Positions 34,202-43,789 of a stretch of DNA of 64,000 nucleotides are shown one piece after another. How positions within the stretch are numbered: the stretch's first letter is position 1; each line of letters opens with the position of its first letter. The notes under the pieces are model-generated. The model was not told where the DNA came from and did no database searches. It worked only from the letters and a program-made list of their open reading frames with translations. Location: positions 3,534,001 to 3,598,000 of the forward strand of contig NZ_CP018620.1 in NCBI RefSeq assembly GCF_001908275.1, in the 5' to 3' direction. Source of the DNA: Paenibacillus xylanexedens. GTDB lineage: Bacteria > Bacillota > Bacilli > Paenibacillales > Paenibacillaceae. A program made the translations under genes and the position numbers.

Positions 34202-36535
34202 ATGAGAAAAATGATATTTTTGAAAGCGCTTAAATTTGTTTTGATGATAACTTTGTTAGTTCCTTTGTATTGGGCGGCTCCATCTGTCCATGCGGCAGAA
34301 GGGGAGAATACCTTGATTCTGAGTCATGATTTTGAAGATGGCACGGTCCAGAGCTGGAGCGGACGCGGTGAAGTAGAAACGCTTCATGCAAGCGCCGTTG
34401 CAGCTCGTACCGGAGATTATGGACTGGAAGTGAGCGGGCGGGCTATGACATGGCATGGGCCAGCGCTGGATGTGACAGAACTTTTGGAGGTGGGACAGAC
34501 GTATGTGTTTACTGGCTGGGTGAAGCTTCCGGCGGGAGCGTCCAGCACAAACCTCAATATGTCTTTACAGCGTACCCTGCCAGATACAACACATTATGAA
34601 AATTTAACATTCGGTACCGCATCCGCAGGCGGATGGACCAAGCTTACTGCACAGTTTAAAATGCTGGAACCAGCGAATCAGTTATCGGTTTATTTTGAAG
34701 TGCCAGACCGTGCCACAGCTTCTTTTTATGTGGATGATTTCCGATTGGAGAAGCTGCCAGATCTCGGACCCATTGTGATCGAAGAAGACATTCCTTCCCT
34801 ACAGGATGCTTTTGCGGGCAAGTTTCGAATTGGGACGGCCTTCACGAACAATGAACTGCTGACCGAACCGGACAAGCAACTGCTTACGAAGCATTTTGAT
34901 AGTCTGACACCAGGCAATGTTCTGAAATGGGACAGTACCGAGCCGCAAGAGGGTATGTATAATTTCAGCGGGTCGGATGCCGCAGTCGCTTTTGCAGCAG
35001 CGAACGGACAAGAGATACGCGGGCATACCCTCGTTTGGCATACACAAACTCCGGATTGGGTATTTCACGATGCCAACGGCAATCTGGTGAGCAAAACGGT
35101 GCTGTATGAACGGATGCAGCAGCATATTGAGACGGTAATGGAGCGTTATCAAGGCCAGATCTACGCTTGGGACGTTGTGAATGAAGTCATTGATGCCTCC
35201 GAGCCGGATGGCCTGCGGCGCAGTCTGTGGTACCAGATTGCCGGGGAAGAATATATTGAGAAAGCATTTGAATTCGCCCATGCAGCCGACCCGGATGCCA
35301 AGTTGTTTATTAATGACTACAATACCCATGAGCCGGCCAAAAGCCAGGCCCTCTACAATCTGATCACTCGCCTTCAAGCCAAGGGTGTGCCTATTGACGG
35401 AGTCGGCCATCAAACACACATCAGCCTCTTTTATCCAACCCTTTCGGAAATTGAGAGTTCCATTGTCAAATTTAAGGCGCTGGGCCTCGAAACACATATT
35501 ACTGAGCTTGATGTAAGTGTATATTCCAATGATTCGCAATCTTATGATATCTTCCCGGAAGAACTGAAGACACAGCAGGCAGCGCTGTACAAGTCCCTGT
35601 TCCAGATCTTCCTGAGGCATACGGACACAGTCAAAAATGTTACCTTGTGGGGCAAGGATGATGCCAATACCTGGCTACGAACCTTCCCAGTCGCCCGCAA
35701 CAACTGGCCGCTGCTTTTCGACGAGCGACTCCAGTCCAAGCCAGCCTATTGGTCCGTATTAGAGACGGTCCAGGTCGAGGCAGTACCAGCCGCTCCGCAG
35801 AATCTGACCGCCACTGCGGTTAGCGACAACAGCATCAATCTAAGCTGGAGTGCATCTGCAAGTGCGACCTCCTATACGGTAAACAGGTCGCTGACAGCAG
35901 CCGGACCGTATACATCTGTGGCCGCTGTATCGGGAACAAGCTATAAGGATATGGCGGTATCTGCTGGAACCACCTACTACTATGTGGTGAATGCGGTTAA
36001 CAGCGTTGGGAAGAGTGTGAACTCCGTTCAAGCTTCCGCAAAGGTCCAGGGTGGAGGGCCGCCAGAGCCTGCTGGCAATCTGACTCTAGCCTATCGTGCA
36101 GGGGATACAAATCTGCTCGATAACCAAATGAAGCCGCAGTTTGTCATTCACAACAACGGTACCTCCGCAGTTAGCCTGAATGAACTGACAATTCGTTACT
36201 GGTATACAGTGGACGGGGAGAAACAACAATCCTTTTTCTGTGATTATGCACAGCTTGGAGGCAGTCAGATCAGCGGCAGCATAGTGAAACTGCCTGCACC
36301 TGTTCCTGGAGCGGACCATTATCTGGAACTGAAGTTCGGTACCGGAGCAGGCGTGATCCCGGTCGGAGGAACTTCTGGGGAGATACATACCCGGTTGCAC
36401 AAAGCAGACTGGTCCAATTACAGCGAAGGGGATGATTATTCCTTTAACCCGCTGCAGACCTCTTTTGCCGATTGGACCAAGGTAACTCTTTACCGGAACG
36501 GCGAGCTTGTCTGGGGAGTGGAGCCTATATCCTAA
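34202..36535 (+). CDS. Secreted modular xylanase, CBM22-GH10-FnIII-CBM3
   Basis: 777-residue secreted endo-1,4-beta-xylanase. The signal peptide ends near Ala31 (VHA/AEG). Residues about 36-185 form a CBM22-like xylan-binding module (DFEDGTVQSW...FYVDDFRLEKL). GH10 spans about 195-530, with the acid/base Glu in WDVVNEVID (about 328) and the nucleophile in HITELDVS (about 435). An FnIII domain (APQNLTATAVSDNSINLSW) follows, then a C-terminal CBM3 (GNLTLAYRAGDTNLLDNQMKPQF) for crystalline cellulose. ATG 34202 is nine bases from AAAGGAG; ATG 34193 abuts it. A cre-like box lies inside codons 7-11. Confidence 0.96.
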   Translation: MRKMIFLKALKFVLMITLLVPLYWAAPSVHAAEGENTLILSHDFEDGTVQSWSGRGEVETLHASAVAARTGDYGLEVSGRAMTWHGPALDVTELLEVGQTYVFTGWVKLPAGASSTNLNMSLQRTLPDTTHYENLTFGTASAGGWTKLTAQFKMLEPANQLSVYFEVPDRATASFYVDDFRLEKLPDLGPIVIEEDIPSLQDAFAGKFRIGTAFTNNELLTEPDKQLLTKHFDSLTPGNVLKWDSTEPQEGMYNFSGSDAAVAFAAANGQEIRGHTLVWHTQTPDWVFHDANGNLVSKTVLYERMQQHIETVMERYQGQIYAWDVVNEVIDASEPDGLRRSLWYQIAGEEYIEKAFEFAHAADPDAKLFINDYNTHEPAKSQALYNLITRLQAKGVPIDGVGHQTHISLFYPTLSEIESSIVKFKALGLETHITELDVSVYSNDSQSYDIFPEELKTQQAALYKSLFQIFLRHTDTVKNVTLWGKDDANTWLRTFPVARNNWPLLFDERLQSKPAYWSVLETVQVEAVPAAPQNLTATAVSDNSINLSWSASASATSYTVNRSLTAAGPYTSVAAVSGTSYKDMAVSAGTTYYYVVNAVNSVGKSVNSVQASAKVQGGGPPEPAGNLTLAYRAGDTNLLDNQMKPQFVIHNNGTSAVSLNELTIRYWYTVDGEKQQSFFCDYAQLGGSQISGSIVKLPAPVPGADHYLELKFGTGAGVIPVGGTSGEIHTRLHKADWSNYSEGDDYSFNPLQTSFADWTKVTLYRNGELVWGVEPIS
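34221..34234 (+). promoter_or_regulatory. cre-like box inside the xylanase signal-peptide codons
   Basis: TGAAAGCGCTTAAA matches 13 of 14 cre positions. It lies downstream of the start codon, where bound CcpA would act as a roadblock to elongation. Confidence 0.6.
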
Positions 36536-36562
36536 TTTGCTAAGTCGTTATATCTAGCCTAG

Positions 36563-36590
36563 CCGGAGATCCCAGATCTCCGGTTTTTTT
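36563..36590 (+). terminator. Rho-independent terminator after xylanase
   Basis: CCGGAGATC pairs with GATCTCCGG around CCA, followed by seven T. Confidence 0.92.
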
Positions 36591-36733
36591 AATGCAATAG
36601 AACAAATCTGTGTATCCCTATCCCGTCCCTGGCAACTGGTATCACATATCCATGCGAATGAGCCCGGCCCCGGCCGAAGCGGGGGAACTGATGGTATAAT
36701 GATCTCAATAATTGCAGGGGGAGCGCTGAGGGG

Positions 36734-38554
36734 ATGACAAAGCCCGACTGGAAGACCTTTTTGCCGCATAAGCTCAGGTATCGGCTGTTTGGTGCGTTTG
36801 TGGTGTTGATTCTGCTGCCATTCAGCGTACTTAATGTCTACAACTATGGACAGATCGAATCTCTGGTTGAGCAAAAAATCAGCGAACAGAGCCACGAGCA
36901 ACTGGTGCAGATGTATGGTTCTCTGGAGGACCAGATGAGTATTGCATTCAAAACCCTGATTTTTCTGGAACAGGATTCATCCGTAAGAAACGTCCTGACT
37001 TCTCCAGACAATCGTTCTCCGCTTGAGAATAAGTCGTTGGTGGAAGAGAAGTTCAAGATGATCAACAACAGCTTTTTTCTATATAATCCTTCCGTGTACT
37101 TCACACTGTTAGATTTTCATGATAACGTTTACACTTCGTATTTGCCCAAAAAAGCTCTGGCCTATGGCCCTTATCGGGAACAATTTCGCAAGCATCTTGG
37201 AGAAATGACCTTCATCAAGGGCAACAATGATTCAAACTCGTTTCCATCAGAAGAGTTGCTCTACCGCTGGGATGCCCGGGATACCAACCATGTCCTGCGG
37301 GAGCTATCCTCCAGCCCGTATCTCTTGTCCCTCTATGCGTATATGAAGGACAGTGGCGGCAAAAGGTACGGAATGGCACGGATCAGTATCGATTATTCGT
37401 ACTGGTTTCAGTCTATGCTGAAGGATTCGCAGAGCAATCAGGAGTATTTCCTGATTACTGGCAATGGGGAAACGATTGCCCGCTCGTCCGAAAAAGCGGT
37501 ACTTTCCCCAGACTTGACCCGGGAAATTGCACTTCATCCGGCAGAGGCCTATCTGACGGATAATGATTCAGATACGCTGATTAACTACGTATACATCGAG
37601 TCACTGGACTGGTACATGGTAAATCGTATTCCACTAGCTGTGTTGTTTACGGAGATATCGGGGCTTAAGCAGCGCTATTTTTTAACGTTTTTTGGCTTCA
37701 CAGCAGCATTTGTGCTCATGGCCTTTATGATCTCGGCGACATTCACTCGGCCTTTATCACATCTGCAGAACCAGATGAAGGAGGTTGTACGCAAAAACCT
37801 CAAGGTCCGTATCCCTGAAGGCCGCAGCCGCGGAGAAGTGCTGGAACTGACCCGTACGTTCAATACGATGCTGGATGATGCCAATCAGATGATCAACAGA
37901 CTCAAGGCGGAGGAACGCCAGAAGGAAGCGGTACATTTTCATATGCTCCTGGCCCAGATGAATCCGCACTTTCTCCTGAATACATTGAATACAATGAAAT
38001 GGAGTGCGATCCGCAGCGGGAATGAAGAGATCTCCGAGATGTGTGTTTCCTTGGGCAAATTGCTGGAGGTCAGCCTGAATTCACAGGTCGAATTGGTATA
38101 CCTGAAGGACGAGATTGAGTTGGTTCAAGCCTACCTTCATATCCAGCGGATTCGTTACCGTGATAGCTTTGAGGTGACTTGTGAATTTGACGAAAAACTT
38201 GAGTATGCGCTCGTGCCCAAACTGAGCTTGCAGCCACTGGTGGAGAATGCCATTCATCACGGTGTCGGGCCATTGGAACAGCTTGGTCAGATCCGCATCG
38301 GCATTTACAGGCAAGACACAGGAAAGCTGATGCTGGAGGTGGCCGACAACGGAATTGGCATGGAGGAATCCCGGCGTCAGCAGATGAGCCGCACACGTCC
38401 GGGGATCGGCCTGTCTAACCTTAAGGAACGATTGCGATTATTGTTCAAAGGCCAAAGTGAACTTGAAGTGATTGATACCAAGCCGGGGACATTAGTAAGG
38501 TTCAGTATTCCTTTTTTATTGTCGACGCCTTACTTACAGAAGCGGTTAGACTAG
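36734..38554 (+). CDS. YesM-type sensor histidine kinase
   Basis: 606-residue membrane kinase. Helix 1 (about residues 17-37) and helix 2 (about 312-334) flank an extracytoplasmic sensor, followed by HAMP, the phosphorylation motif NPHFLLNTLNTMKW, then LVENAIHHGVG and DNGIGM of the ATPase domain. ATG 36734 is preceded by GGGGGAG. The stop codon TAG is also the first three bases of a dispersed repeat. With the response regulator after the repeat it should sense extracellular xylan breakdown products and control the transporter at 39.7-43 kb. Confidence 0.94.
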   Translation: MTKPDWKTFLPHKLRYRLFGAFVVLILLPFSVLNVYNYGQIESLVEQKISEQSHEQLVQMYGSLEDQMSIAFKTLIFLEQDSSVRNVLTSPDNRSPLENKSLVEEKFKMINNSFFLYNPSVYFTLLDFHDNVYTSYLPKKALAYGPYREQFRKHLGEMTFIKGNNDSNSFPSEELLYRWDARDTNHVLRELSSSPYLLSLYAYMKDSGGKRYGMARISIDYSYWFQSMLKDSQSNQEYFLITGNGETIARSSEKAVLSPDLTREIALHPAEAYLTDNDSDTLINYVYIESLDWYMVNRIPLAVLFTEISGLKQRYFLTFFGFTAAFVLMAFMISATFTRPLSHLQNQMKEVVRKNLKVRIPEGRSRGEVLELTRTFNTMLDDANQMINRLKAEERQKEAVHFHMLLAQMNPHFLLNTLNTMKWSAIRSGNEEISEMCVSLGKLLEVSLNSQVELVYLKDEIELVQAYLHIQRIRYRDSFEVTCEFDEKLEYALVPKLSLQPLVENAIHHGVGPLEQLGQIRIGIYRQDTGKLMLEVADNGIGMEESRRQQMSRTRPGIGLSNLKERLRLLFKGQSELEVIDTKPGTLVRFSIPFLLSTPYLQKRLD

Positions 38555-38714
38555 GGCGTGTCTGAAAACTCCGAAGGAAGCAGATTTTGCTGAATTTTCG
38601 TTCCGAGCAAGGAAGTTTTCCGCAGGCGTGCCGAGGCACGTCAAGGGAAAGTGACGAAGCATGGGGCGAAAAGGCGGTAAAAGATGCACTTCGCGAGTTT
38701 TGAGAAACGCCCTA
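38552..38714. repeat. 163-bp palindromic-ended repeat between kinase and response regulator genes
   Basis: The left end TAGGGCGTGTCTGAAAACTC and the right end (inverted) TAGGGCGTTTCTCAAAACTC match at 18 of 20 positions. The interior has several shorter stems. It looks like a non-autonomous mobile or palindromic repeat. It supplies the kinase stop codon and adds 182 bases between two genes that normally abut. Confidence 0.75.
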
Positions 38715-38736
38715 CGACTGGAGAGGGGAATCTGGA

Positions 38737-39588
38737 ATGTGGAAGGTATTGCTTGTAGAAGATGAAGTATTTGTACGTGAGTCGGTGCGAGAGATTATTT
38801 CCTGGGAAGAGCTGGGTTTCACGGTCATCGGGGAATCCGGTAATGGGACCGAAGCGCTGGCGATGATTATACAGGATACACCGGATCTGGTACTGACCGA
38901 TATTGTCATGCCGGGTATGGATGGTCTGGAATTACTCAAACAGACCCGTCAGGCCGGGTTAAAAACCAAGTTTGTCATGCTCACCTGTATGGGGGAGTTC
39001 GAATATGTACGCCGTGCAATGGAATACGGGGCTTCCAATTATATTCTGAAGCTATCGATGAGTGTGAATTCACTGCGTGATACACTCCGTAAAGTAAGTG
39101 CAGAACTGGGAGCTTCGACTGAAGCCCGGACAGAGACAGATCATCATCAAGGGCCACCTTCCACACCGGTTCTCACATCAACGCCTGTTTCGCCTGATTC
39201 TCTTACGGTCTCTTCTGCGCCCCCGTCTGATACGGATCTTCCATTTACACCTGTTCGTGAGCCGATTGTTAAACATCCGGAGATTAGCAAAATAATTCAG
39301 TATATCGGACAGCATTACGACCAGGACATTACCGTCAAATCCATGTCACGATATGTGATGATGGGCGAGAATTATGTGAGTGCTTTGTTTAAAAAGAAAA
39401 CCGGCCATACCCTGATTCATTACTTGCATGGGGTACGGATGGAGAAAGCGGCTGAATACTTGCGCGAGACGGACCTTCCTGTACAGGAGATTGGTTACCG
39501 GGTAGGGTTCGGAAGTGATAATTATTTCATTAAAATATTCAAGCGTTGGACCGGTTGCACGCCCAGCCAGTATCGCCATCGTTCGTGA
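38737..39588 (+). CDS. YesN-type response regulator (REC + AraC HTH)
   Basis: 283 residues. The receiver domain holds the phospho-acceptor Asp55 (LVLTDIVMPGMDG) with acidic residues at 8-9. A Pro/Thr/Ser-rich linker (about 130-175) joins it to the AraC double HTH (DITVKSMSRYVMMGENYVSALFKKKTG, IGYRVGFGSDNYFIKIFKRWTG). It is shorter than many YesN proteins because the middle region is only a flexible linker. ATG 38737 follows GGAGAGGGG. Confidence 0.94.
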   Translation: MWKVLLVEDEVFVRESVREIISWEELGFTVIGESGNGTEALAMIIQDTPDLVLTDIVMPGMDGLELLKQTRQAGLKTKFVMLTCMGEFEYVRRAMEYGASNYILKLSMSVNSLRDTLRKVSAELGASTEARTETDHHQGPPSTPVLTSTPVSPDSLTVSSAPPSDTDLPFTPVREPIVKHPEISKIIQYIGQHYDQDITVKSMSRYVMMGENYVSALFKKKTGHTLIHYLHGVRMEKAAEYLRETDLPVQEIGYRVGFGSDNYFIKIFKRWTGCTPSQYRHRS

Positions 39589-39756
39589 CTCACAGGATGA
39601 GTAGAAGGAATATGTGTACCGAGTGCTCAGGCAAGCACAAGTAAATCCGTATTTTTGTTCAATCCGAATCATGGATATGTATCTTATGAACCCAGCAAGG
39701 TCCCTGCTACGATGTAACGGAAGGTACACTTCAATTCAGGGAGGTCATGTGACCAG

Positions 39757-41073
39757 ATGAGAATCAAAAAAGGATTAACGGGATTAATCGTAGGTGCGCT
39801 GATGCTGGGCTTGCTTGCCGGCTGTGTAGGTAAAAATGAGACGAACGGTGGAGATAACGGAGGTGGAGCGGCAGGGGGAAAAGTGAAGCTCACCATGTGG
39901 GGCGCGGTGCCGCCCGAGAATGGGCCACAGGAAGTGGTGGATACCTGGAATGCCGAGCATCCTGATATTCAGGTGGAATATGTGCGGTTTGTGAATGATG
40001 ATGATGGCAACCTGAAGCTGGATACAGCACTGTCCACCGGCCAGAACGTTGACCTGTACGTCAACTATACCCTTACAAATCTGGATAAACGCATCAAGGG
40101 TGGTACAGCACTGGATCTGGGCGAGTTCACCGACTACAACATTGATGAGAAAATGGGTGAAGATGCGGCTTCCTGGAAAGTGGACGGCAAATATTACGGG
40201 ATGCCAACCAAGAAAAACGCTGCCTTCTTCGCTTTAAATATGAAAGCGCTTGATCAGGCCGGACTGAGCGTTCCAACAGCCTGGACTTGGGATGAGGCCC
40301 GTGAATATGCACTCAAACTGAAGACGGCTGGCTTCAAGTACGGATTGGTGCAGCATACCGCTTCCTATGTAGATCCGCTCGATTCCGTTCTGGTGAAGAA
40401 CGGTTATGTTAAGGCAGACGGCACTTCCAACCTTGATGATCCACTCGTTACCAAATGGCTGGAGACGTTGAACGGAATGATGAAAGAGGATGCAACTACG
40501 CCTCCACTCGGGGAGCAGCTGACTTCCAAAATGCCTGTGGAAAACATGTTCCTTGGCGGTGAGTCTGCCATGATCAATATTGGCGAATGGCTGATCCGCA
40601 CATCAAACAACATGACCGAGTTCCCGCGGGATTGGAAAATCGCCTTTGCCCCTGTACCGAGACTGGCTGCACAAGAAGCAGATATGGTGAAGAGTGGAGG
40701 ACTTGGTGACTTTATTGCGATCAATTCCAAGTCAAAAAATAAAGAAGCCGCATGGGAGTTCCTGAAATGGTACGCCGATGGGGGAATGATGCCGATGGCT
40801 GCGGGTGGACGTCTACCTTCATCGAATGCCGTTGATCAGCAGACTGCCATTGATCATTTGCTTGGCGATTATGCCGACTCTTATGACAAGGAGTCACTGG
40901 AATTTGTGTTGTACGGTGACGAGACACCTACGTTTGTCCGCAGCATTGCGCAGGAAGTGGTCGATCTGCGTGCACAGGAGTATGAAAAGTTCTTCCTCGG
41001 TAACCAGACTGCCGAAGTTACGGTACAGAACATGGTCAAACGCCATAATGACTGGCTGAAGCAGAATCAATAG
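39757..41073 (+). CDS. Carbohydrate ABC transporter substrate-binding lipoprotein
   Basis: 438-residue lipoprotein of the SBP_bac_1 class. The lipobox LLAGC is followed by an Asn/Gly-rich linker. Typical parts are KLTMWGAVPPENGPQEVVDTWNAEHPDIQVEYV, FALNMKALDQAGLSVPTAWTWDEARE and the C-terminal VQNMVKRHNDWLKQ. ATG 39757 follows GGGAGGT. It comes right after the YesM/YesN pair and near GH10, so xylo-oligosaccharides or aldouronates are the likely ligands (inference). Confidence 0.93.
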   Translation: MRIKKGLTGLIVGALMLGLLAGCVGKNETNGGDNGGGAAGGKVKLTMWGAVPPENGPQEVVDTWNAEHPDIQVEYVRFVNDDDGNLKLDTALSTGQNVDLYVNYTLTNLDKRIKGGTALDLGEFTDYNIDEKMGEDAASWKVDGKYYGMPTKKNAAFFALNMKALDQAGLSVPTAWTWDEAREYALKLKTAGFKYGLVQHTASYVDPLDSVLVKNGYVKADGTSNLDDPLVTKWLETLNGMMKEDATTPPLGEQLTSKMPVENMFLGGESAMINIGEWLIRTSNNMTEFPRDWKIAFAPVPRLAAQEADMVKSGGLGDFIAINSKSKNKEAAWEFLKWYADGGMMPMAAGGRLPSSNAVDQQTAIDHLLGDYADSYDKESLEFVLYGDETPTFVRSIAQEVVDLRAQEYEKFFLGNQTAEVTVQNMVKRHNDWLKQNQ

Positions 41074-41094
41074 ATTGCAAAAGCAATGAGTCCA

Positions 41095-41122
41095 AAAGCC
41101 GTCCCAAAGGGGCGGTTTTTTC
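41095..41122 (+). terminator. Terminator-like hairpin between binding protein and permeases
   Basis: AAGCCGTCCC pairs with GGGGCGGTTT (two G-T pairs), followed by a T-run. As the permeases follow in the same direction, read-through is likely and would set a high binding-protein to permease ratio. Confidence 0.8.
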
Positions 41123-41281
41123 TATATAAACAATAGAACAATTCCATGCTATTTCTCTCCCGAAAGTCACTGCCGAAATACATATATCTGTGATATCAGG
41201 TACAGGGTTATGTTCCTTAAATGTTAGAGGACATCTTGTTATGCTTAATTCCAGAACAGATGTTAAGGAGTGGGGGAGCAT

Positions 41282-42163
41282 ATGCATAAATCCTGGATGA
41301 AACGGCAGAGCAGGCTCGGGTATCTTTTTATTGGGCCCAATATGATTGGCGTGCTGTTGTTTTTTATTATACCGGCTGTCTATTCGTTCTATCTCATGTT
41401 CACTGATTACAAATTCATGAGCCCGGAGACGAATTTCGTAGGGCTGGACAATATCCGCCGGATGTTGAATGATGATCTGTTTGGCGTGGCGCTGCGAAAT
41501 ACATTTGTATTTCTGTTAGCGGTTCCGGTATCGATGGGGTTGGCATTTATCGTGGCGGTGGCGCTGAACAAGTCGGTGTATTGGCAAAAAACGCTGCGTG
41601 CTCTCTATTTTATGCCCTATATCACCAGCGGCGTTGCCATCGCCTTTGTCTGGATGCTTCTGTTCCAGCCAACGTCGGGACCGATTAATGGCTTCTTGCG
41701 CGGAATCGGTATTACGAACCCTCCCGGCTGGTTATCAACAACCGAATGGTCCATGTATGCGATTGATATCATCTGGATCTGGTTCATGTTGGGTTACAAC
41801 ATGATTATTTATCTGGCCGCTTTGCAGGAAATTCCGGAGGAATTGGTTGAGGCTGCACGGATAGATGGAGCCCGTCCTTGGCAGACGATACGCCAAGTGA
41901 TCTGGCCGCTTGTGAGTCCAACGACCTTTTTGCTGCTGATCACTGGGCTGATTATGACGATCAAAAACTTTGGTATCATTCAAGCGATTACCCAGGGTGG
42001 GCCGGGGAACAGTACAACCGTGCTGTCGCTCTTTATTTATCAAAATGCCTTCCGCTACTACGAGATGGGCTATGCTGCTGCTATTAGCTGGGCGCTCTTT
42101 GCCATCATTATGGTCTTCACTGTATTGCAGTGGCTTGGTCAGAAACGTTGGGTTCACTACTAG
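41282..42163 (+). CDS. Carbohydrate ABC transporter permease (MalF-type)
   Basis: 293 residues, six membrane segments. The EAA loop is LVEAARIDGARPWQTIRQVIWPLV. ATG 41282 is preceded by AAGGAGTGGGGGAG; an in-frame GTG at 41270 lies inside that site. It ends 16 bases before the second permease. No ATPase gene nearby; a shared MsmX-type ATPase is expected. Confidence 0.94.
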   Translation: MHKSWMKRQSRLGYLFIGPNMIGVLLFFIIPAVYSFYLMFTDYKFMSPETNFVGLDNIRRMLNDDLFGVALRNTFVFLLAVPVSMGLAFIVAVALNKSVYWQKTLRALYFMPYITSGVAIAFVWMLLFQPTSGPINGFLRGIGITNPPGWLSTTEWSMYAIDIIWIWFMLGYNMIIYLAALQEIPEELVEAARIDGARPWQTIRQVIWPLVSPTTFLLLITGLIMTIKNFGIIQAITQGGPGNSTTVLSLFIYQNAFRYYEMGYAAAISWALFAIIMVFTVLQWLGQKRWVHY

Positions 42164-42179
42164 GAGAGGAGGGATCATT

Positions 42180-43076
42180 ATGGAGAAACAAATTGCCGCG
42201 AATGCGAAGCCCACAGCTCCACATTCACCTAAAGTTAAAGTCCGCATGGAGTCCTTGAGCCAGATTCGAAAAATCATACTGACACTTCTGATGTCCGGGT
42301 TTGCCCTGCTGATGGTTATGCCGTTCATCTGGATGATCAGCACGTCGTTCAAATCTCCTGCGGACGTATTCACCTATCCCATCCAGTGGATACCCTCCAG
42401 CCTGAACTGGGAGCATCATATTAAGGTTTGGAGTGGAGCGGATACCTTTGCCACATATTATCTGAACTCGTTGAAAATATCGCTAATTAGCACGATCGGA
42501 GCTGTATTTCTCTCGGCTTTTGCAGCCTATGGCTTCGCACGGATTCAATTCAAAGGCCGGGAGACACTGTTCCTGATCTATCTCTCGATGATGATGGTGC
42601 CACCGCAGGTGCTCTTTGTACCAAAGTTTCTGATGTTTGAGTGGGTTGGCATATATAATACGCATTGGGCCTTGATCCTGCCTGGAATGTTCACGATTTT
42701 TGGGGTGTTTATGTTGCGGCAATTCTTCCTATCAGTGCCTTCAGAGATCTCGGAAGCCGCGTTCATCGATGGTGCCGGTCATCTGCGCATATTCTTCAGA
42801 CTGATTCTGCCCTTGGCGAAGCCAGCGCTGGCTACCCTGGCGATCATCGATTTCTCATGGCATTGGAATGACTATGAAAATGCGCTCGTGTTCCTGATCG
42901 ACAAAGACCTGTACACCGTGCCACTCGGACTGCAGAACTTTATTCTGGAGAACAATGTGGATTACAACGGCATGATGGCCGCTGCCACGGCAGGTATTAT
43001 TCCGATGATCATCGTGTTCCTGGTGGGACAGCATTATATTATCCAGGGCGTGGCCGGAAGTGCCGTGAAGGGCTGA
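42180..43076 (+). CDS. Carbohydrate ABC transporter permease (MalG-type)
   Basis: 298 residues with a hydrophilic N-terminal tail of about 35 residues, then six membrane segments. The EAA loop is ISEAAFIDGAGHLRIFFRLILPLAKP. The same frame is open for 70 more codons upstream, but those overlap the previous permease. ATG 42180 has AGGAGG at a normal distance. Pairs with the MalF-type subunit. Confidence 0.94.
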   Translation: MEKQIAANAKPTAPHSPKVKVRMESLSQIRKIILTLLMSGFALLMVMPFIWMISTSFKSPADVFTYPIQWIPSSLNWEHHIKVWSGADTFATYYLNSLKISLISTIGAVFLSAFAAYGFARIQFKGRETLFLIYLSMMMVPPQVLFVPKFLMFEWVGIYNTHWALILPGMFTIFGVFMLRQFFLSVPSEISEAAFIDGAGHLRIFFRLILPLAKPALATLAIIDFSWHWNDYENALVFLIDKDLYTVPLGLQNFILENNVDYNGMMAAATAGIIPMIIVFLVGQHYIIQGVAGSAVKG

Positions 43077-43102
43077 GTCTGCTGTCACTGTGATCCCATA
43101 TA

Positions 43103-43150
43103 ATAACCCTTTTGCTGAACGAAGAGATTTTCGCGGCAGAAGGGTTATCT
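43103..43150 (+). terminator. Hairpin at the end of the transporter operon
   Basis: ATAACCCTT...TGC pairs with GCA...AAGGGTTAT. Strong stem but weak T-run. Confidence 0.6.
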
Positions 43151-43204
43151 GTTGAAAGGGAGAATTAATCCAAGATCTGAGTTTATCAATTGGAGGAGAT
43201 TCTT

Positions 43205-43684
43205 ATGGAAATGAAAGTCATCACTTTGCCTGCTTTTCACATTGTAGGATACTCAATCGAAGCGACTATAGAAGAGTTTGAATCGGGTCTGGGCAAGAGC
43301 GACTATCATAAGCTTGTTGAGAGAAAAAATGAAATTCAACATCGAAAAAATGACAATGTCATGTTGATGCAGATGTATCCGATGAAAGAGGATTTCAACG
43401 CAAAGGTTGATAAGTTCACACATTTAATAGGATATGAAGTAACCAGTTTGGAAAATGTCCCATTAGAGATGATAAGTCATGACGTCCCTGACAGCCAATA
43501 TGTGACGTCCACGCATCGAGGGATTGAGTCAGAGATTGGTGATACATACGATTATGTCTATGGACAGTGGATCTGTGAGAACGGACATGAACCCAAAGAT
43601 TATGATTTTGAAATTTGGGATGAGCGTTATCAACCGGAAAGTACCAGCATTGAGATTGATATATATGTAGCTTTGCAATCGTAA
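43205..43684 (+). CDS. GyrI-like effector-binding domain protein
   Basis: 159-residue cytoplasmic protein of the AraC effector-binding/GyrI-like fold: MEMKVITLPAFHIVGYS at the start, GYEVTSLENVPLEMISHDVPDSQYVTSTHRG in the middle, and the C-terminal YDFEIWDERYQP...IEIDIYVAL. No DNA-binding domain is attached. Stand-alone proteins like this bind small hydrophobic molecules or drugs; ligand unknown. ATG 43205 follows GGAGGAG. Confidence 0.85.
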   Translation: MEMKVITLPAFHIVGYSIEATIEEFESGLGKSDYHKLVERKNEIQHRKNDNVMLMQMYPMKEDFNAKVDKFTHLIGYEVTSLENVPLEMISHDVPDSQYVTSTHRGIESEIGDTYDYVYGQWICENGHEPKDYDFEIWDERYQPESTSIEIDIYVALQS

Positions 43685-43789
43685 ATCTCGGCAATCTTTC
43701 CGCAATACAATAGTTCAAACTTCGTATATAATTAACAATGACATATGATGCTGTATGACTACATAACTATCGCGAGGTGCACTAGACTT

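Noticed and set aside
40241..40254. cre-like TGAAAGCGCTTGAT inside the binding-protein gene
   Set aside because: It lies about 480 bases into the coding region, far from any promoter, and encodes ordinary residues (MKALDQ). Likely chance.
41970..42179. Longer N-terminus for the MalG-type permease
   Set aside because: The extra 70 codons overlap the upstream permease in another frame, and the AGGAGG site is right before ATG 42180.
43745..43789. Upstream extension of the glutathione peroxidase
   Set aside because: The additional 15 residues do not match the family and have no ribosome-binding site.
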